Assembly: GCF_031143425.1 (NCBI RefSeq)
Contig: NC_090437.1
Span: 1,180,888,863-1,180,952,862, forward strand
Length of the DNA: 64,000 nucleotides
Direction of reading: 5' to 3'
DNA from: Pleurodeles waltl
Taxonomy: Eukaryota; Chordata; Amphibia; Caudata; Salamandridae
Shown here one piece after another: positions 34,306 through 45,450 of the stretch (its first letter is position 1; every line of letters begins with the position of its first letter). The translations under genes and the position numbers were made by a program. The notes under the pieces are model-generated. The model had not been told where the DNA came from. It was given only the letters and a program-made list of their open reading frames with translations, and ran no database searches.

Positions 34306-35320
34306 TGTTAGACCTGACAGCCTTATGCTCTCTCCCTTAAGCATGGTAACATTGGTTCATCCACAAATGGCATATTTGATTTACTTATAAGTCCCTAGCA
34401 AAGTGTACTACATGTACCCAGGGCCTGTAAATTAAATGCTACTAGTGGACCTGCAGCACTGATTGTACCACTTGCATAAGTAGCCCCTTAACTATGTCTC
34501 ATGCCTGCCTTGCAAGACCTGTGTGTACAGTTTCACTGCCACTTCGACTTGGCATTTAAAAGTACTTGCCTAGCCTTAAACACTACTTTTTCTACATATA
34601 AATCAACCCTAAGGTAGGTCCTTGGTAACCCACAGGGCAGGGTGCTATGTAGGTAAAAGACAGGACATGTTCATATGTGTTCTATATGTCCTGGTAGAGG
34701 AAAACCCATTAATTAATTTTCCACTACTGTGAGGCCTGATCCTTTCATAAACTAACATTAGCGCTGCCCTCATATACTTTTTGAGTGGTAGATTCTGATC
34801 TGAAAGGGGTAACCAGGTCATATTTAGTATGGCCAAAATGGTAACAGAAAATCCTGCTTTTGGTGAGGTTGGATTTAATATTTCTACTTTAGAAATGCCA
34901 CTTTTAGAAAGTGAGCATTACTCTGCACTTAAAATCATCTGCACCTTACAGCCTGTCTCCAATCAACGTCTGGTCTGTGGGAGTTGACAGCTCCCTTGTG
35001 CATTTCATCCAGACAACCACAAACACAGGATACTCAGTCACACCTGCACTCATCTGCATACTGAATGAGTCTTAAAGGGTGGAGGGCCTGACACTTACAG
35101 CTCAAAGGCCAGTGGCCTGCCCTCACACAATAGACTGATCAACCCCCCACTAGAACCTTGGTAGACAGGACAGGACTGAAAGGGGAACTTGTATACTTCA
35201 AAACCATTCTTTTAAGTATCTTCCATTGCAAAGACATTTTTGGGTATTTAAACTGGGTCTCTGACCCCACCAGCTCAGACACTTCTGGATCTATGTGAGA
35301 AAACAGGGCTGATTGCAGAG
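34306..35320 (+). repeat. Gypsy-type LTR fragment (first family)
   Basis: It starts TGTTAGACCTGACAGCC and contains ATAAGTCCCTAGCAAAGTG and CTACATATAAATCA stretches whose diverged counterparts recur in the next LTR (35478 and 35673). It runs into the second LTR without a CA end, so it is probably a 3'-truncated solo LTR. Its assignment to Ty3/Gypsy is by similarity to the neighbouring LTR that has gag attached. Confidence 0.5.
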
Positions 35321-38227
35321 AACCCCTAACTTTTTGCCCCCATTTTCCACTTTTTGCTGGTGTTTTCCTGACTCTGATGGCACCCTGGGTACTGCTAACC
35401 AGTCCCAGGGCCTGTGCCCTGTGTAAAATCAATATGCAAATTAGGCTAATTATAATAGGCTAAGTCAACCTACCTATAAGTCCCTAGTATGTGGTAGGGC
35501 ATGTAGGTTTAGGGACCACAGCATAGATAGTGCACCAATAGGTGCACTGCTGAGGTGCCCAGTGCCATTTTAAAGGCAAGCCTGCCTTGCTGGCTGCTTT
35601 TAAATTAAAGTTATATGCAAATTCGACTTTGGAATTAAAAGTAGTTCCAAAGTCTTAAACTACCTTATTTGTACATATAAGTCACCCCTAAGGTGTGCCC
35701 TATGTGCCCCTAGGGCTGGGTGCCATGTAACTATAAGCAAGGGCCTTATAAAAGTAGTTTTATAACCCCTTGTGAGGTAAAAACAGCTACATTCGTTTTC
35801 CCTCATTGTAGTGAATGGCCTTCATAGGCTAGAATGGGGAGACTTTATTTTGATTTTAAAAGTCCCCTTAAGTAATGGATACCAAATGTTTGGTATCAAA
35901 TTAATTGTTATAATAAATCCCACAACGTCCAGTTGTTGGATTCAATATAACTTGTTCAGGTAAAGAGTTTTAAACTTTACCTGAAAAGTTACCAATTTCA
36001 GCCCTGCATTGTTTTAGCTGCTGTGCTCTGATTGGCCAGCCTCTGGCAGCCTGGCCAGGCTGCCTTGATGAGGTGTGAAGTGGCCTGGCTTCACACAAAG
36101 AGATGTGTCTGTGGGAGGGAATTTCCCCTCAGCAGGTGGTGTGGCAGGAAGGGGGAGGGCTGCCAAACTGGTCTTCAAAGGCAGAGAAAGACATTTGGAG
36201 CAAACCAGCAACACCCACCACATCCTGCAACCCCAGACAACTAGGTGTCCCCTTGATTAGATTAGGAGAGGGGTGTGTTTATGATTTTTAGCCACACCAG
36301 TGGGTGGGCTCAGCCAGATGTAACCTCCAAAAATCAGATTCAGCCATGATGGATTTTTGAAGAATGTTGCCTCCTGGGATTGATTTTTGCCACACTTCCC
36401 AGGAAGTGGTTATCACAGGGGGAAGGACCCTGCACCTGATTGGAGAATCAGGACCCCCCTGTTTTTCACCCAGGAGCAAAGATAAAACTGGCAGACCTGC
36501 ACCCACACCTCAGTTCCCTACCACATCCCTACCATGAAGAACTACAGAAGAAGAAGGACTGCCCTGCTGGACCCCTGGCCAGCACCTGGAACCTGCACTC
36601 ATAGGACTGCACCAGCTGCACACTTGGGCTTCACCACAAGAAGGACTTTGCCTGGCTTCAACTGGTTCAAGGAGGGATTCCCTGTTTGCTACAGGTGAAA
36701 AATTGCTAACCAGAGTCCCCTGCACCAACTCCTGAAGAAATCAACCAGCTGGCCTCTGCCCAGTGGTCAAAAAGGAGTTTGCGCCAGATGCATTCTGGGA
36801 GTTGTAGTCTGCACCCCCAAGGATCATCTCAGAGCTTCTGGACTCTTGGGGTGAGCTGTGGACCCCAAAAGAACATTAAAAGAACATCTGGAAGAAGCCC
36901 CAGAAGTTTGGAGAACCTTTGAAAAAAAGCTCCATAGAGGGACCGACCTGCCGCGGCAACTCTAGCCGGCTTGCCTCAACCTTGACCCGGCCTGATTTGC
37001 TGGTTCATCCCGGTAAAGAAAATCTCCAAAAAAGAGGCTATGGGGGTCATTTTGACCCTGGCGGTCTGAGACCGCCAGGGCTAAAATGACGGAAGCACCG
37101 CCAACAGGCTGGCGGTGCTTCCTGGCCTATTACGACCACGGCGGTAGCGCCGCGGTCGCACCACCGGGGCCGGCGGTTTCCCGCCATTTTAGCCCCGGCG
37201 CTGCCTTGGGGATTATGACCCCCCTACCGCCAGCCTGTTTCTGGCGGTTTGCACTGCCAGGAAGAGGCTGGCGGTAAGGGGTGTCCTGGGGCCCCCTAAC
37301 AGGGCCCCGGCCAGCTTTTCACTGTCTGCATAGCACTGCAACTGCACCCGTCGCATGGCCGCAACACCGCCGGCTCCATTAGGAGCCGGCTCCTATGTTG
37401 CGGCCTCATTCCCGCTGGGCCGGCGGGCGCAAACTTGGTTTGCGCCCGCCGGCCCAGCAGGAATGTCATAATGGGGGCTGCGTGAGTGCGGCCTCATTGG
37501 CGGCCGCACGGTGGTTACCGCCAAGGTCGTAATGACCCCCTAAGTCTGAAGGTAAAAATTTGACCGGGACCTCCCAGCCAGCTTATCCGAGGAGGGCTCC
37601 AATTACGTCAGATTGAGATCCAGGTTTACTCCGGTCGAAGGATTTTCACCTAAAAAAAACGACTAAGTCCGAAGGTAAAAATTTCCACTGAAGGCTCCCG
37701 CGATGCGTATCTCGAGAAGAGTTCCAGGAGGTCGGATTGGACTGGCAGGTTCATCCCGCTGAAGAAAATCTTCAGAAAAGAGACTAAGTCGGAAGGTAAA
37801 CTTTTGACCGAGGACTCCCGCGAGCTGTAGCCAAGCAGGGCTCCATCGCGGTCGGCTTTAAACTTTGACTTTGCCCCGGTCGAGGTGCAACCAGATGACC
37901 CGATTGGCGCTTTTTGTTTCTAGGCGCTTAAAAATTCATATCTCCGGTTCCCCTTATCCTATTTTATTTGTTTTTGTGTCATTTTAAAGATAAAAATATA
38001 ATCTATTGTTATAAATTGGTTTTGGATTTTTAAACTGTTTCCTGTGTTTTATTTAATTACTGTTTTGTGACTGCTTTACACTCTGCTCCTAAGTTAAGCC
38101 TTGACGCTTGTTGCCAATCTACCAAGGGTTGAGCTGGGTTTAATTTACTGAGACCTAAGTGGAGGTTAGTGGCCTATTGCTAATTGTAGGTACCTACCTG
38201 CCCTTACCAATAACCCATTTTCCAACA
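35321..38227 (+). repeat. 5' LTR of a Ty3/Gypsy-type element (left edge uncertain)
   Basis: It ends TTTTCCAACA at 38218-38227, four bases before a TGG-starting PBS-like site and ahead of gag. Its part from 36595 on is repeated downstream of gag at 39941-41309 (for example GGCTTCACCACAAGAAGGAC and GGTTCAAGGAGGGA), which proves the LTR relationship. A 500-bp GC-rich MITE interrupts it at 37041-37541. Internal GAAGGTAAAAATTT-type direct repeats occur at about 37549, 37672 and 37790. The left boundary is not visible; the length is unusually large for an LTR. Confidence 0.7.
37041..37542. mobile_element. GC-rich Harbinger-type MITE in the Gypsy 5' LTR
   Basis: The ends are GGGGGTCATTTTGACCCTGG and the inverse-related CCAAGGTCGTAATGACCCCC. 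CTA lies before the first base and after the last (drawn as TGGGGG...CCCC), a 3-bp duplication. The uninterrupted target is seen in the 3' LTR at 40376-40395. Internal modules (CCGCCAACAGGCTGGCGG, GCCGGCTCC...GGAGCCGGC) match the inserts at 2006 and 40626. Confidence 0.85.
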
Positions 38228-38231
38228 TTTT

Positions 38232-38250
38232 TGGTGCGCAGTGGTGGGAT
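38232..38250 (+). other. Primer-binding-site-like sequence of the Gypsy element
   Basis: TGGTGCGCAGTGGTGGGAT follows the LTR end after four bases. I cannot assign the tRNA from memory. Position and the TGG start are the evidence. Confidence 0.5.
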
Positions 38251-38444
38251 CCTGTACTTGTGTTCAGTATCACATTACAGTTTTAAGTAAAACAAATTAA
38301 AAATCCTTTAATTTGTCCTAGTGCAAAAATTGTTTTTAATTTTTAATTTGGATTAATTTCAATTATTGAATTTTTGTGATTTTTCTAAATTCTTGTTTCC
38401 AATTTTTGCAAAAAGTTTTTTTGTTGACACAAAACTAGGGAACC

Positions 38445-39940
38445 ATGGAGCCTGATCTGGCTAGCCTACCCACATTGACAGTAGTCCAGCTTAGGGGGTT
38501 GTGTACTGCAAGGGGGTTGCCTGCAACCACTGACCTCAGGAAGCATGTCCTGATCAAATCCCTGACAGCATGGGCTGAGGTCCAAGAGGTAGACCCAGAG
38601 GAAGCTCCAGAGGAGGGAGAAGTAGGGGAGGATGCTAGCTCTAACCACTCAGTGGAGGGAGGGCATCTGAGTCTAAGTGAGGATGAGGAAGACCGGTCCT
38701 CATTACATACAGTCACTAGGGGCAGACTCAAAGCTAGTTGGGGGAAGGGGGTCCCTTCAGGAGGAGAGAACCTGTCCCTCTGGGAAAGAGAGCTGGAGGC
38801 CCAGGTAGCATTTATAGCTTTGGAGGCACAGAAGAAAAAGAGGGCAAAGAAAGAGAAAAGAGATGGTGGCAGTGACAGAGAAGCTGAGGTGTCCATGGGT
38901 GGGGGGTTTGCCCCAGATTACTCAAGGGGGTGGTTCCTGCTTATGTAGAGGGGGATGATATAGACAAGTGGTTGGAGGCCTTTGAGAGGGCACTCCAAAT
39001 GAGAAGGGTTAGGCCTCAATACTGGGGTTCACTTTTATGGGAGTTGGTCCCCAACACAGGGAGGGATAGGCTTCTGACCTTAAGGGCGGAGGAAGCAGAT
39101 TCATACCCTAGTATGAAGAGGTGCTTAACCAAGAAGTTTGGTCTGACCCCAGAGCAGTATAGAATGAAGTTCAGGGACACCCAGAAGGTCAGTACCCACT
39201 CTTGGGTTGACTTTGTAGACACCTCACTTAAGGCACTAGAGGGCTGGATTATTGGTAACAAAGTAAATACTTATGATGGGTTATACAATCTGATCATGAG
39301 AGAGCACATCTTGACCAATTGTACCCAAGAAAGGTTACGCCAGCATCTAGTGGACTCTAAGCTGACCAACCCTAGAGAGCTGGGGGAGGCAGCTGACGAG
39401 TAGTTGAGAACCAGGGTGGTTGTCAAGTCCCAAGGGGGAGACTCCAAGAAGGGGGTGGTCAGGTCCCCAAAAACCTAAGGAGATAGGTGGTAAGCCCACC
39501 ACAGAGACTCCCTCTGTACCCCAGAACCCCAAGAAGGAGGAGAGTAAATCCCACTCCCACTCTGACAAGCAGAGACAGGGAGACTCAGGGTAAAAAAAAG
39601 CTCTTGGACAGTAAGGCTTGCTTTGACTGTCAGCAGACAGGTCACTTCAGAGGAGATGCAGCCTGTCCAAAGAAGGTGGTTAGCACTGGGCTGTCCAGTG
39701 TAGCCATGGAGAAGGACTCCTCAGATGATGAAGTCTTCCTAGCAGTGAGCTGGGAGACAGGACCAGATGGTAAACTGGTGATCCCTGAGGGTGGGAGTAG
39801 GCACTTCCACCCCATTCAGGTGAATGGGATCCCTACCACTGGCCTAAGAGACACCTGTGCCAGTCACACTATAGTGAGTGACCGTTTAGTGACCCCAGAC
39901 ATGTATGTCCCAGGAGAGACCAGGAAAGTCAGGATAGCTG
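38445..39940 (+). pseudogene. gag: Ty3/Gypsy gag with start of protease
   Basis: It starts at ATG 38445 in a good context (ACCATGG). 38445-38948 encodes a SAP-like N-terminal motif (LTVVQLRGLCTARGLPATT) and a Glu/Lys-rich region. 38930-39403 encodes a capsid-like domain (VEGDDIDKWLEAFERAL; WVDFVDTSLKALEGWI). 39487-39940 encodes a zinc knuckle (CFDCQQTGHFRGDAAC) and a protease-like start (GLRDTCASHTIVSD, with Cys where DTGAS has Gly). Overlaps and stops show two or three frame changes. RT, RNase H and integrase are missing; LTR sequence begins at about 39941. SAP at the N-terminus of a Gypsy gag is unusual in my experience and is inferred from a short motif. Confidence 0.75.
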
Positions 39941-41309
39941 CACTCAGAAGGACTGCATCAGCTGCACACTTGGGCTTCACCACAAGAAGGACTTTGCCTG
40001 GCTTCAACTGGTTCAAGGAGGGACTCCCTGTTTGCTACAGGTGCAAAATTGCTAACCAGAGTCCCCTGCACCAACTCCTGAAGAAATCAACCAGCTGGCC
40101 ACTGCCCAGTGGCCAAAAAGGAGTTCGCACCAGGTGGATTCTGGGAGTTGTAGTCCACACACCCAAGGATCATCTCAGAGATTCTGGACTCTTGGGGTGA
40201 GCTGTGGACCCCCCAAAAGAACCTTAAAATAACATCTGGGAGAAGCCCCAGAAGTTTGGAGAAGTTTGGGGAACTTTTGAAAACCGCGGCAACCGCAGCA
40301 ACTCTAGCCGGCTTGCCTCAACCGCGACCCAGCCTGATTTGCTGGTTCGTCGCGGTAAAGAAAATCTCTGAAAAAGAGACTAATTCCGAAGGTGAAAGTT
40401 GACCGGGGCCTCCCAGCCAGCGTATCCGAGGAGGGCTCCAAGGACGTCAGATCAAGATCCAGGTTTACCACGTTCAAAGGATTTTCACCTCGAAAAAACA
40501 ACTAAGTCCGAAGGTAAAAATTTCCACCGAGGGCCCCCGGTGATGCGTATCCGGAGAAGAGTTCCAGGAGGTAGGATTGGATGGGCAGGTTCGTCCCGCT
40601 GGAACAAATATTCAGAAAAGAGACTAAGGAGGTCATTCTGACCCTGGCGGTCCATGACCGCCATGGCGGAGGGCGGCGGAAGCACCGCCAACAGGCTGGC
40701 GGTGCTTCCTGGGCAATTCTGACCGCGGCGGTAAAGCCGCGGTCAGAAAAGGGGAGCCGGCGGTTTCCCGCCGGTTTCCCGCTGGCCCAGGGTATCCGCC
40801 ATGGCGGCGCTGCTTGCAGCACCGCCATGGGGATTCCGACCGCCTTCCCGCCAGCCTGTTTCTGGCGGTGTCTACTGCCAGAACCAGGATGGCGGGAACG
40901 GGTGCCGTGGGGCCCCTGGGGGCCCCTGCACTGCCCATGCCACTGGCATGGGCAGTGCAGGGGCCCCCAAACAGGGCCCCACAAAGATTTTCACTGTCTG
41001 CTTTGCAGACAGTGAAAATCGCGACGGGTGCCACTGCACCCGTCGCACCCCTGCAACTCCGCCGGCTCCATTCCGAGCCGGCTTCATTGTTGAAGGGGCT
41101 TTCCCGCTGGGTCGGCCGGCGGTCTTCTGGCAATCGCAAGAATTCTTTAAAAAATCATATCTACGGTTACCCTTATCCGATTTCATTCGTTTGTGTGTCA
41201 TTTTAAAGATAAAAATATCATCTATTTTTATAAATTGGTTTTGGATTTTAAACGTTTTCCTGTGTTTTATTTAATTACTGTTTTGTGATATTTGGATGCT
41301 TTACACTCT
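39941..41309 (+). repeat. 3' LTR (partial) of the Gypsy element
   Basis: Homology to 36595-38090 of the 5' LTR begins within codons of the protease-like ORF. The LTR is interrupted by a MITE at 40626-41130 and cut at 41309 by the left end of Harbinger B, just after TTTACACTCT. The LTR 3' end (AAGTTAAGCC... to CA) is not present here. The 39487-40200 open frame runs across the junction, giving a chimeric reading of about 85 residues of LTR sequence. Confidence 0.8.
40626..41130. mobile_element. GC-rich Harbinger-type MITE in the Gypsy 3' LTR
   Basis: The left end is GGAGGTCATTCTGACCCTGGCGGT. Modules CCGCCAACAGGCTGGCGG and GCCACTGGCATGGGC, and the tract TTTTCACTGTCTGC/GCAGACAGTGAAAA, match the 2006-2564 insert closely. 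The right terminus is missing and the LTR resumes near 41135, so it is right-truncated. Long shadow ORFs on both strands here reflect GC content only. Confidence 0.8.
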
Positions 41310-41899
41310 GGGGGTCATTACAACATTGGCGCTAAAAGCCGCGTACCGCCGTGCAGAAGACCACCAACACACCACCGCGGCCGCGGAATTCTGCCACAGC
41401 TATTATGACCCACAGCTCGGAATCTGCCAAAATTCAGACAAGCCACACCAAAGGTCAGTGATAAACTGGCGAAAAAAAATCCTCCACCGTCAAGCCAACA
41501 GAAATATGCCCACACTATCACGACACACGAATCCACGCGGCGGTCTTCCAACCGCGGTATTCCATTGGCGGTACACACCAACGCGCTCAAAATACACACA
41601 CATTTACAAAACACAACCACATTAGACAATTAGAAATAAACACACCTGATACACATACACGCACCACTCCCACACACCAAATACAATATAAAACACACAC
41701 TCACATCACCCACAAACCCTTACGACCACAAATCACGAATGAAAGCCAGAGAGAGACACCACCATCAACAACACTAGCATCCACAGGCACACAACACCAT
41801 CACCCACATAACTTCCATGCACCTCACACAACACCCCACTACATATTAGCACACTTATCACCCCACACACCACCCCACACATCACTTACACCACCCCAT

Positions 41900-43276
41900 G
41901 GCACGGAAAAGACACCACAGGTTCTGCGGAGGAGGAGCTCAGGGTCATGGTGGAGGAAATCATCCGGGTAGAGCCACAGCTATTCGGATCACAGGTGCAG
42001 CACACCTCAATTGCAAGGAAGATGGAGCTATGGTGAAGAATAGTGGACAGGGTCAACGCAGTGGGACAGCACCCAAGAAATCGGGAGGACATCAGGAAGA
42101 GGTGGAACGACCTACGGGGTCTCCAGACACCACCCGGTGGTTCAGCGGACTGGCAGCGGACCTCCACCTCCTCCCCCATAACTAACAACATGGGAGGAGC
42201 AGGTCTTGGCGATTCTGCATCCTGAGGGCCTCGCAGGAGTAGGTGGAGGAATGGACTCTGGTAAGTCAAATCTTAACTATTACATCCTCCACCCTACCTG
42301 CATGCCACCACATACTCCCACCCTCACCCCCATCACTCTAACTCCTCCCAAATGTCCCAACATCACAAACCACACATCCTAACACCAAGCCCTGCATGCA
42401 ACAACAAACAACAAACAACAAAGCATGGACACCCATCACTAAAGCATGCCCACTGCACATACCCATACACCCCCCTAAACCATCATCACACAAGGTCCCA
42501 CACAGGAATGCCAGCACTGGGGTACACGGTCACCCACCCATTGCACACCATGACACACACAGATGCAATAATCATGCTTTTATATCCCTGCAGGACCCCT
42601 ACCCAACGTCACCGGACAGGAGGGTCCACACAGTCCACACCACCAACAGAAAAGGCCCACAGTGATGACAGCACCTCTGTCCAACTGGATCTAGATGACC
42701 AGCCCGGCCCATCGGTTCCCCACACCCAGTCACAGGCCACTACAGAGCTTCCCCCCTCTAGAAACATCAGCACAGCACCCACCCAGCGGGCCCATACCTC
42801 TATCCCTAGGACTGCTGTGTGTCCACCACTACAGGGAACCCAGGCTAACCACCACCCCAACAACAACAGGGACCAGGGGCAGTGGTAGTGGGCACACGGT
42901 CCAGGGGACGGAGGCCCAGGAACACAGGGGAGCTGGGAGGGCTGCTGTGCGACAGGGGGCGGACAGGCCCAGGGAACCCACTCTCCACAAGGCCCTCTCC
43001 TCCATCATGGGAGCCTACCACCACTCCCAGGAGACGATGGCAACGGTACTGGCCAAGTTTCAGGAGACCCAGCACCTGCAGGAGGAACAGTATGTGGGCT
43101 TCAGGGAGGAACTCAGAACCATCAATTCCACCCTGGGCACCATCGTAGGGGTGCTGAAGGAAGTACTCAACACCAGGAGGGACACTGTGGCACTACAAGG
43201 GGCCCCTGACACTAGCCTGGACGATGAACTGCCCACCACCTCCGCCGGCGCTAGTGGACAGGAGGCACCGCCATAG
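41900..43276 (+). pseudogene. Myb-A gene, element B (two exons)
   Basis: Exon 1 (about 41900-42260) encodes EEELRVMVEEIIRVEPQLFG, then a Trp followed by an in-frame TGA near 42032, then IVDRVNAVGQHPRNRE and IRKRWNDLRG: a SANT/Myb (trihelix-type) DNA-binding domain. Exon 2 begins after the acceptor TATATCCCTGCAG (42595) and encodes an acidic, Pro/Thr-rich linker and a coiled coil (ALSSIMGAYHHSQETMATVL then FREELRTINSTLGTIVGVL), ending at TAG 43274. One frame change lies near 42860. The likely role is to bind transposon ends and carry the transposase, as known for Harbinger Myb-like proteins. It is convergent with the transposase, whose 3' end is about 600 bp away. Confidence 0.7.
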
Positions 43277-43879
43277 GACCACCACACCAGTACCCCACCC
43301 CCTGCAGAGGGAGAACCACCTCGCAAACAGTCCCTGAGATCCAGGACATAGACAGAGAACGATGCCAAGATCCCCGCCAAGAAATGAGACCACCCTGATT
43401 GTCATCCTACTGTCCCACTTTGTCACCCTGTCCATCCTTAAACTGCCGCAGCTCCACTTCCTATGCCCATTTGGGCAATGCACCTGTGAGACTAATAGAA
43501 TGGACTCTGCCATAGACATTCCTCCGCCATCACCCCTCACCATTTTACAGCACCCTCCAATATTGAGAAACTAAATTATCACCCTTAAAGCACAAAACAA
43601 TCTGGAGTCTGTCTGTGATTTCAGAATACTGTATTAGCAATAACTGTGGCAAAAAGCTTTTTCATTGGTAATGGCAACATACCTATGTCACACAGCTCTA
43701 GTCCATGAGGAATCAAAGCAGATGTCACACAGTGGGACCCACATCTGTGAAATCGTAAGGGAAAGTGACAACTCAGTGACCATACACTGGGTGAAAACGA
43801 CAGACAGTAGAGAGGTAGTACTGTTTAAGTACATGTAGTAGGCAGGTTTGTATTCTTACCTGTGTCTTACTGGAAATAT

Positions 43880-44947
43880 TGCTGGATACCTGAGTCCCTG
43901 TTGTCCATGTCTTCTTCCTCTGCTTCCTCGTCTTCACTGTCCACAGGCTGCACTGCTGCAACAACACCGCCATCTGGACCATCCTCCTGCCTAAAAGGCA
44001 CCTGTCATCGCAAAGCCAAGTTGTGAAGCATACAGCAGGCCACGATGATCTGGCACACCTAATTTGGTGAGTAGAATAGGGAACCAGCTGTCATATGGAG
44101 GCACCGGAACCTGGCCTTCAGTAGGCCGAAGGTCCATTCGATCACCCTCCTAGTTCGCCCATGGGCCTCATTGTAGCGTTCCTCTGCCATCGTCCTGGGA
44201 TTCCTCACTGGGGTCAGTAGCCATGACAGGTTGGGGTAACCAGAGTCACCTGCAAATGGCAAGGGACAACTGTTAGACACACACTAACCTGGAGGGATAT
44301 CCCCAGACCCACACAACCATTCCCTCTGACTAGCTTCCAGGTGCTCACCTAATAGCCACACACGGTGCCTCTGGAGTTGACCCATCACATAAGGGATGAT
44401 GCTATTCCGCAGGATGTAAGCGTCATAAAACTGAGCCAGGGAACATGGCATTCACATGGGAGATGTACGGGTCTGCCAAACATACCATCTGTACATTCAT
44501 CGAATGATAACTCTTCCGGTTTCTGTACACCTGTTCACTCCTGTGGGGGGGTACCAAAGCCACATGTGTCCCATCAATGGCACCTATGATGTTGGGGAAA
44601 TGTCCCAGGGCATAGAAATCACCTTTCACTGTAGGCAAATCCTCCACCTGAGGGAAAACGATGTAGCCCCGCATGTGTTTCAGCAGGGCAGACAACACTT
44701 TGGACAACACGTTGGAGAACATAGGCTGGGACATCCCTGATGCTATGGCCACTGTTGTTTGAAATGACCCACTTGCAAGGAAATGGAGCACTGACAGGAC
44801 CTGCACTTGAGGGGGGATTCCTGTGGGATAGCGGATAGCTGACATCAGGTCTGGCTCCAACTGGGTACACAGTTCCTGGATTGTGGCACGGTCAAGCCTG
44901 TATGTGATTATCACATGTCTTTCCTCCATTGTCGACAGGTCCACCAA
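43880..44947 (-). pseudogene. Harbinger transposase (HARBI1-like), element B
   Basis: DDE nuclease that cuts and joins transposon ends. Exon 1 runs from Met at 44945 to about 44352; exon 2 from about 44250 to 43880 after an acceptor TTTGCAG. Visible features: helix-rich N-terminus (ELCTQLEPDLMSAIRYP; HFLASGSFQTTVAIASGMSQ), first catalytic Asp in IIGAIDGTHVAL, second Asp region around FPGS...DAYILRNS, and Glu in [17 protein letters not shown] in exon 2, followed by an ACCMLHN-like block. A 1-base lesion near 44430 breaks the frame before DAYILRNS, and a TAG near 44060 interrupts exon 2. Length and motif spacing fit the HARBI1 family (about 350 residues). Confidence 0.88.
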
Positions 44948-44949
44948 TG

Positions 44950-45450
44950 GTCAGTACACCGGAGGATACCGCCATCTCCTCACATGCCTTAGCGGACGGT
45001 GCCTATGAAGGACAACAGCGAGCACAGAGTCAAACAACTCAGAGGTACGTACCCACAGCTTACACAGAACACCATTCATAGTCAAAAAGTGGCCTGTATG
45101 TGTGTTGAGTCTAGGCCTAGGTATGTGTGACGCAGTTGAAAATGAAGCCATGTGGGCCCCTGAAATGGCGGCTGCCTGACCTCTAAAGTGGGACAATGGG
45201 ATGTGAGGTAACTGCGCCTGCCTTGTACACTGTTGCGGTAGGCAGTCGAAGACCGCAGCGGAACGCTGCATTGGTTAACATTGGACCCTATGGGTCCCAG
45301 GAGCCAATGACGATGTTCGATGGCGGTGACGGTACGCACCGCCGCGGACGTGACCGCCATTTTCTATCTGTACAATCACTTGATACCTGATCTTCGACAG
45401 GAGAGGACCTACACTGCAAGTGCTGCTGTGACCTTGGTCTGAAAGAGACA
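44950..45450. promoter_or_regulatory. Divergent promoter region, element B
   Basis: The 500 bp between the transposase start (minus) and Myb-B start (plus) holds CATTGGTTAACAT (about 45270), a GC palindrome-like block GACGGTACGCACCGCCGCGG (about 45327) and TCACTTGAT (about 45376). The same order of blocks precedes Myb-B in element A, and a more diverged version in C. It is probably the shared bidirectional promoter with protein-binding sites; this is inferred. Confidence 0.55.

Noticed and set aside
34306..38227. A single LTR of 3.9 kb
   Set aside because: The internal ATAAGTCCCTAG and CATATAA segments occur twice in diverged form, which suggests two LTR families side by side. The exact boundary is not visible.
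38435..38896. Minus-strand 153-codon ORF opposite Gypsy gag
   Set aside because: It is the mirror of the Glu/Lys-rich gag region, which reads as Ser/Leu/Phe on the other strand. There is no independent support.
40500..41200. Long overlapping ORFs on both strands
   Set aside because: They lie in a GC-rich palindromic MITE. The open frames follow from base composition and have no domain.
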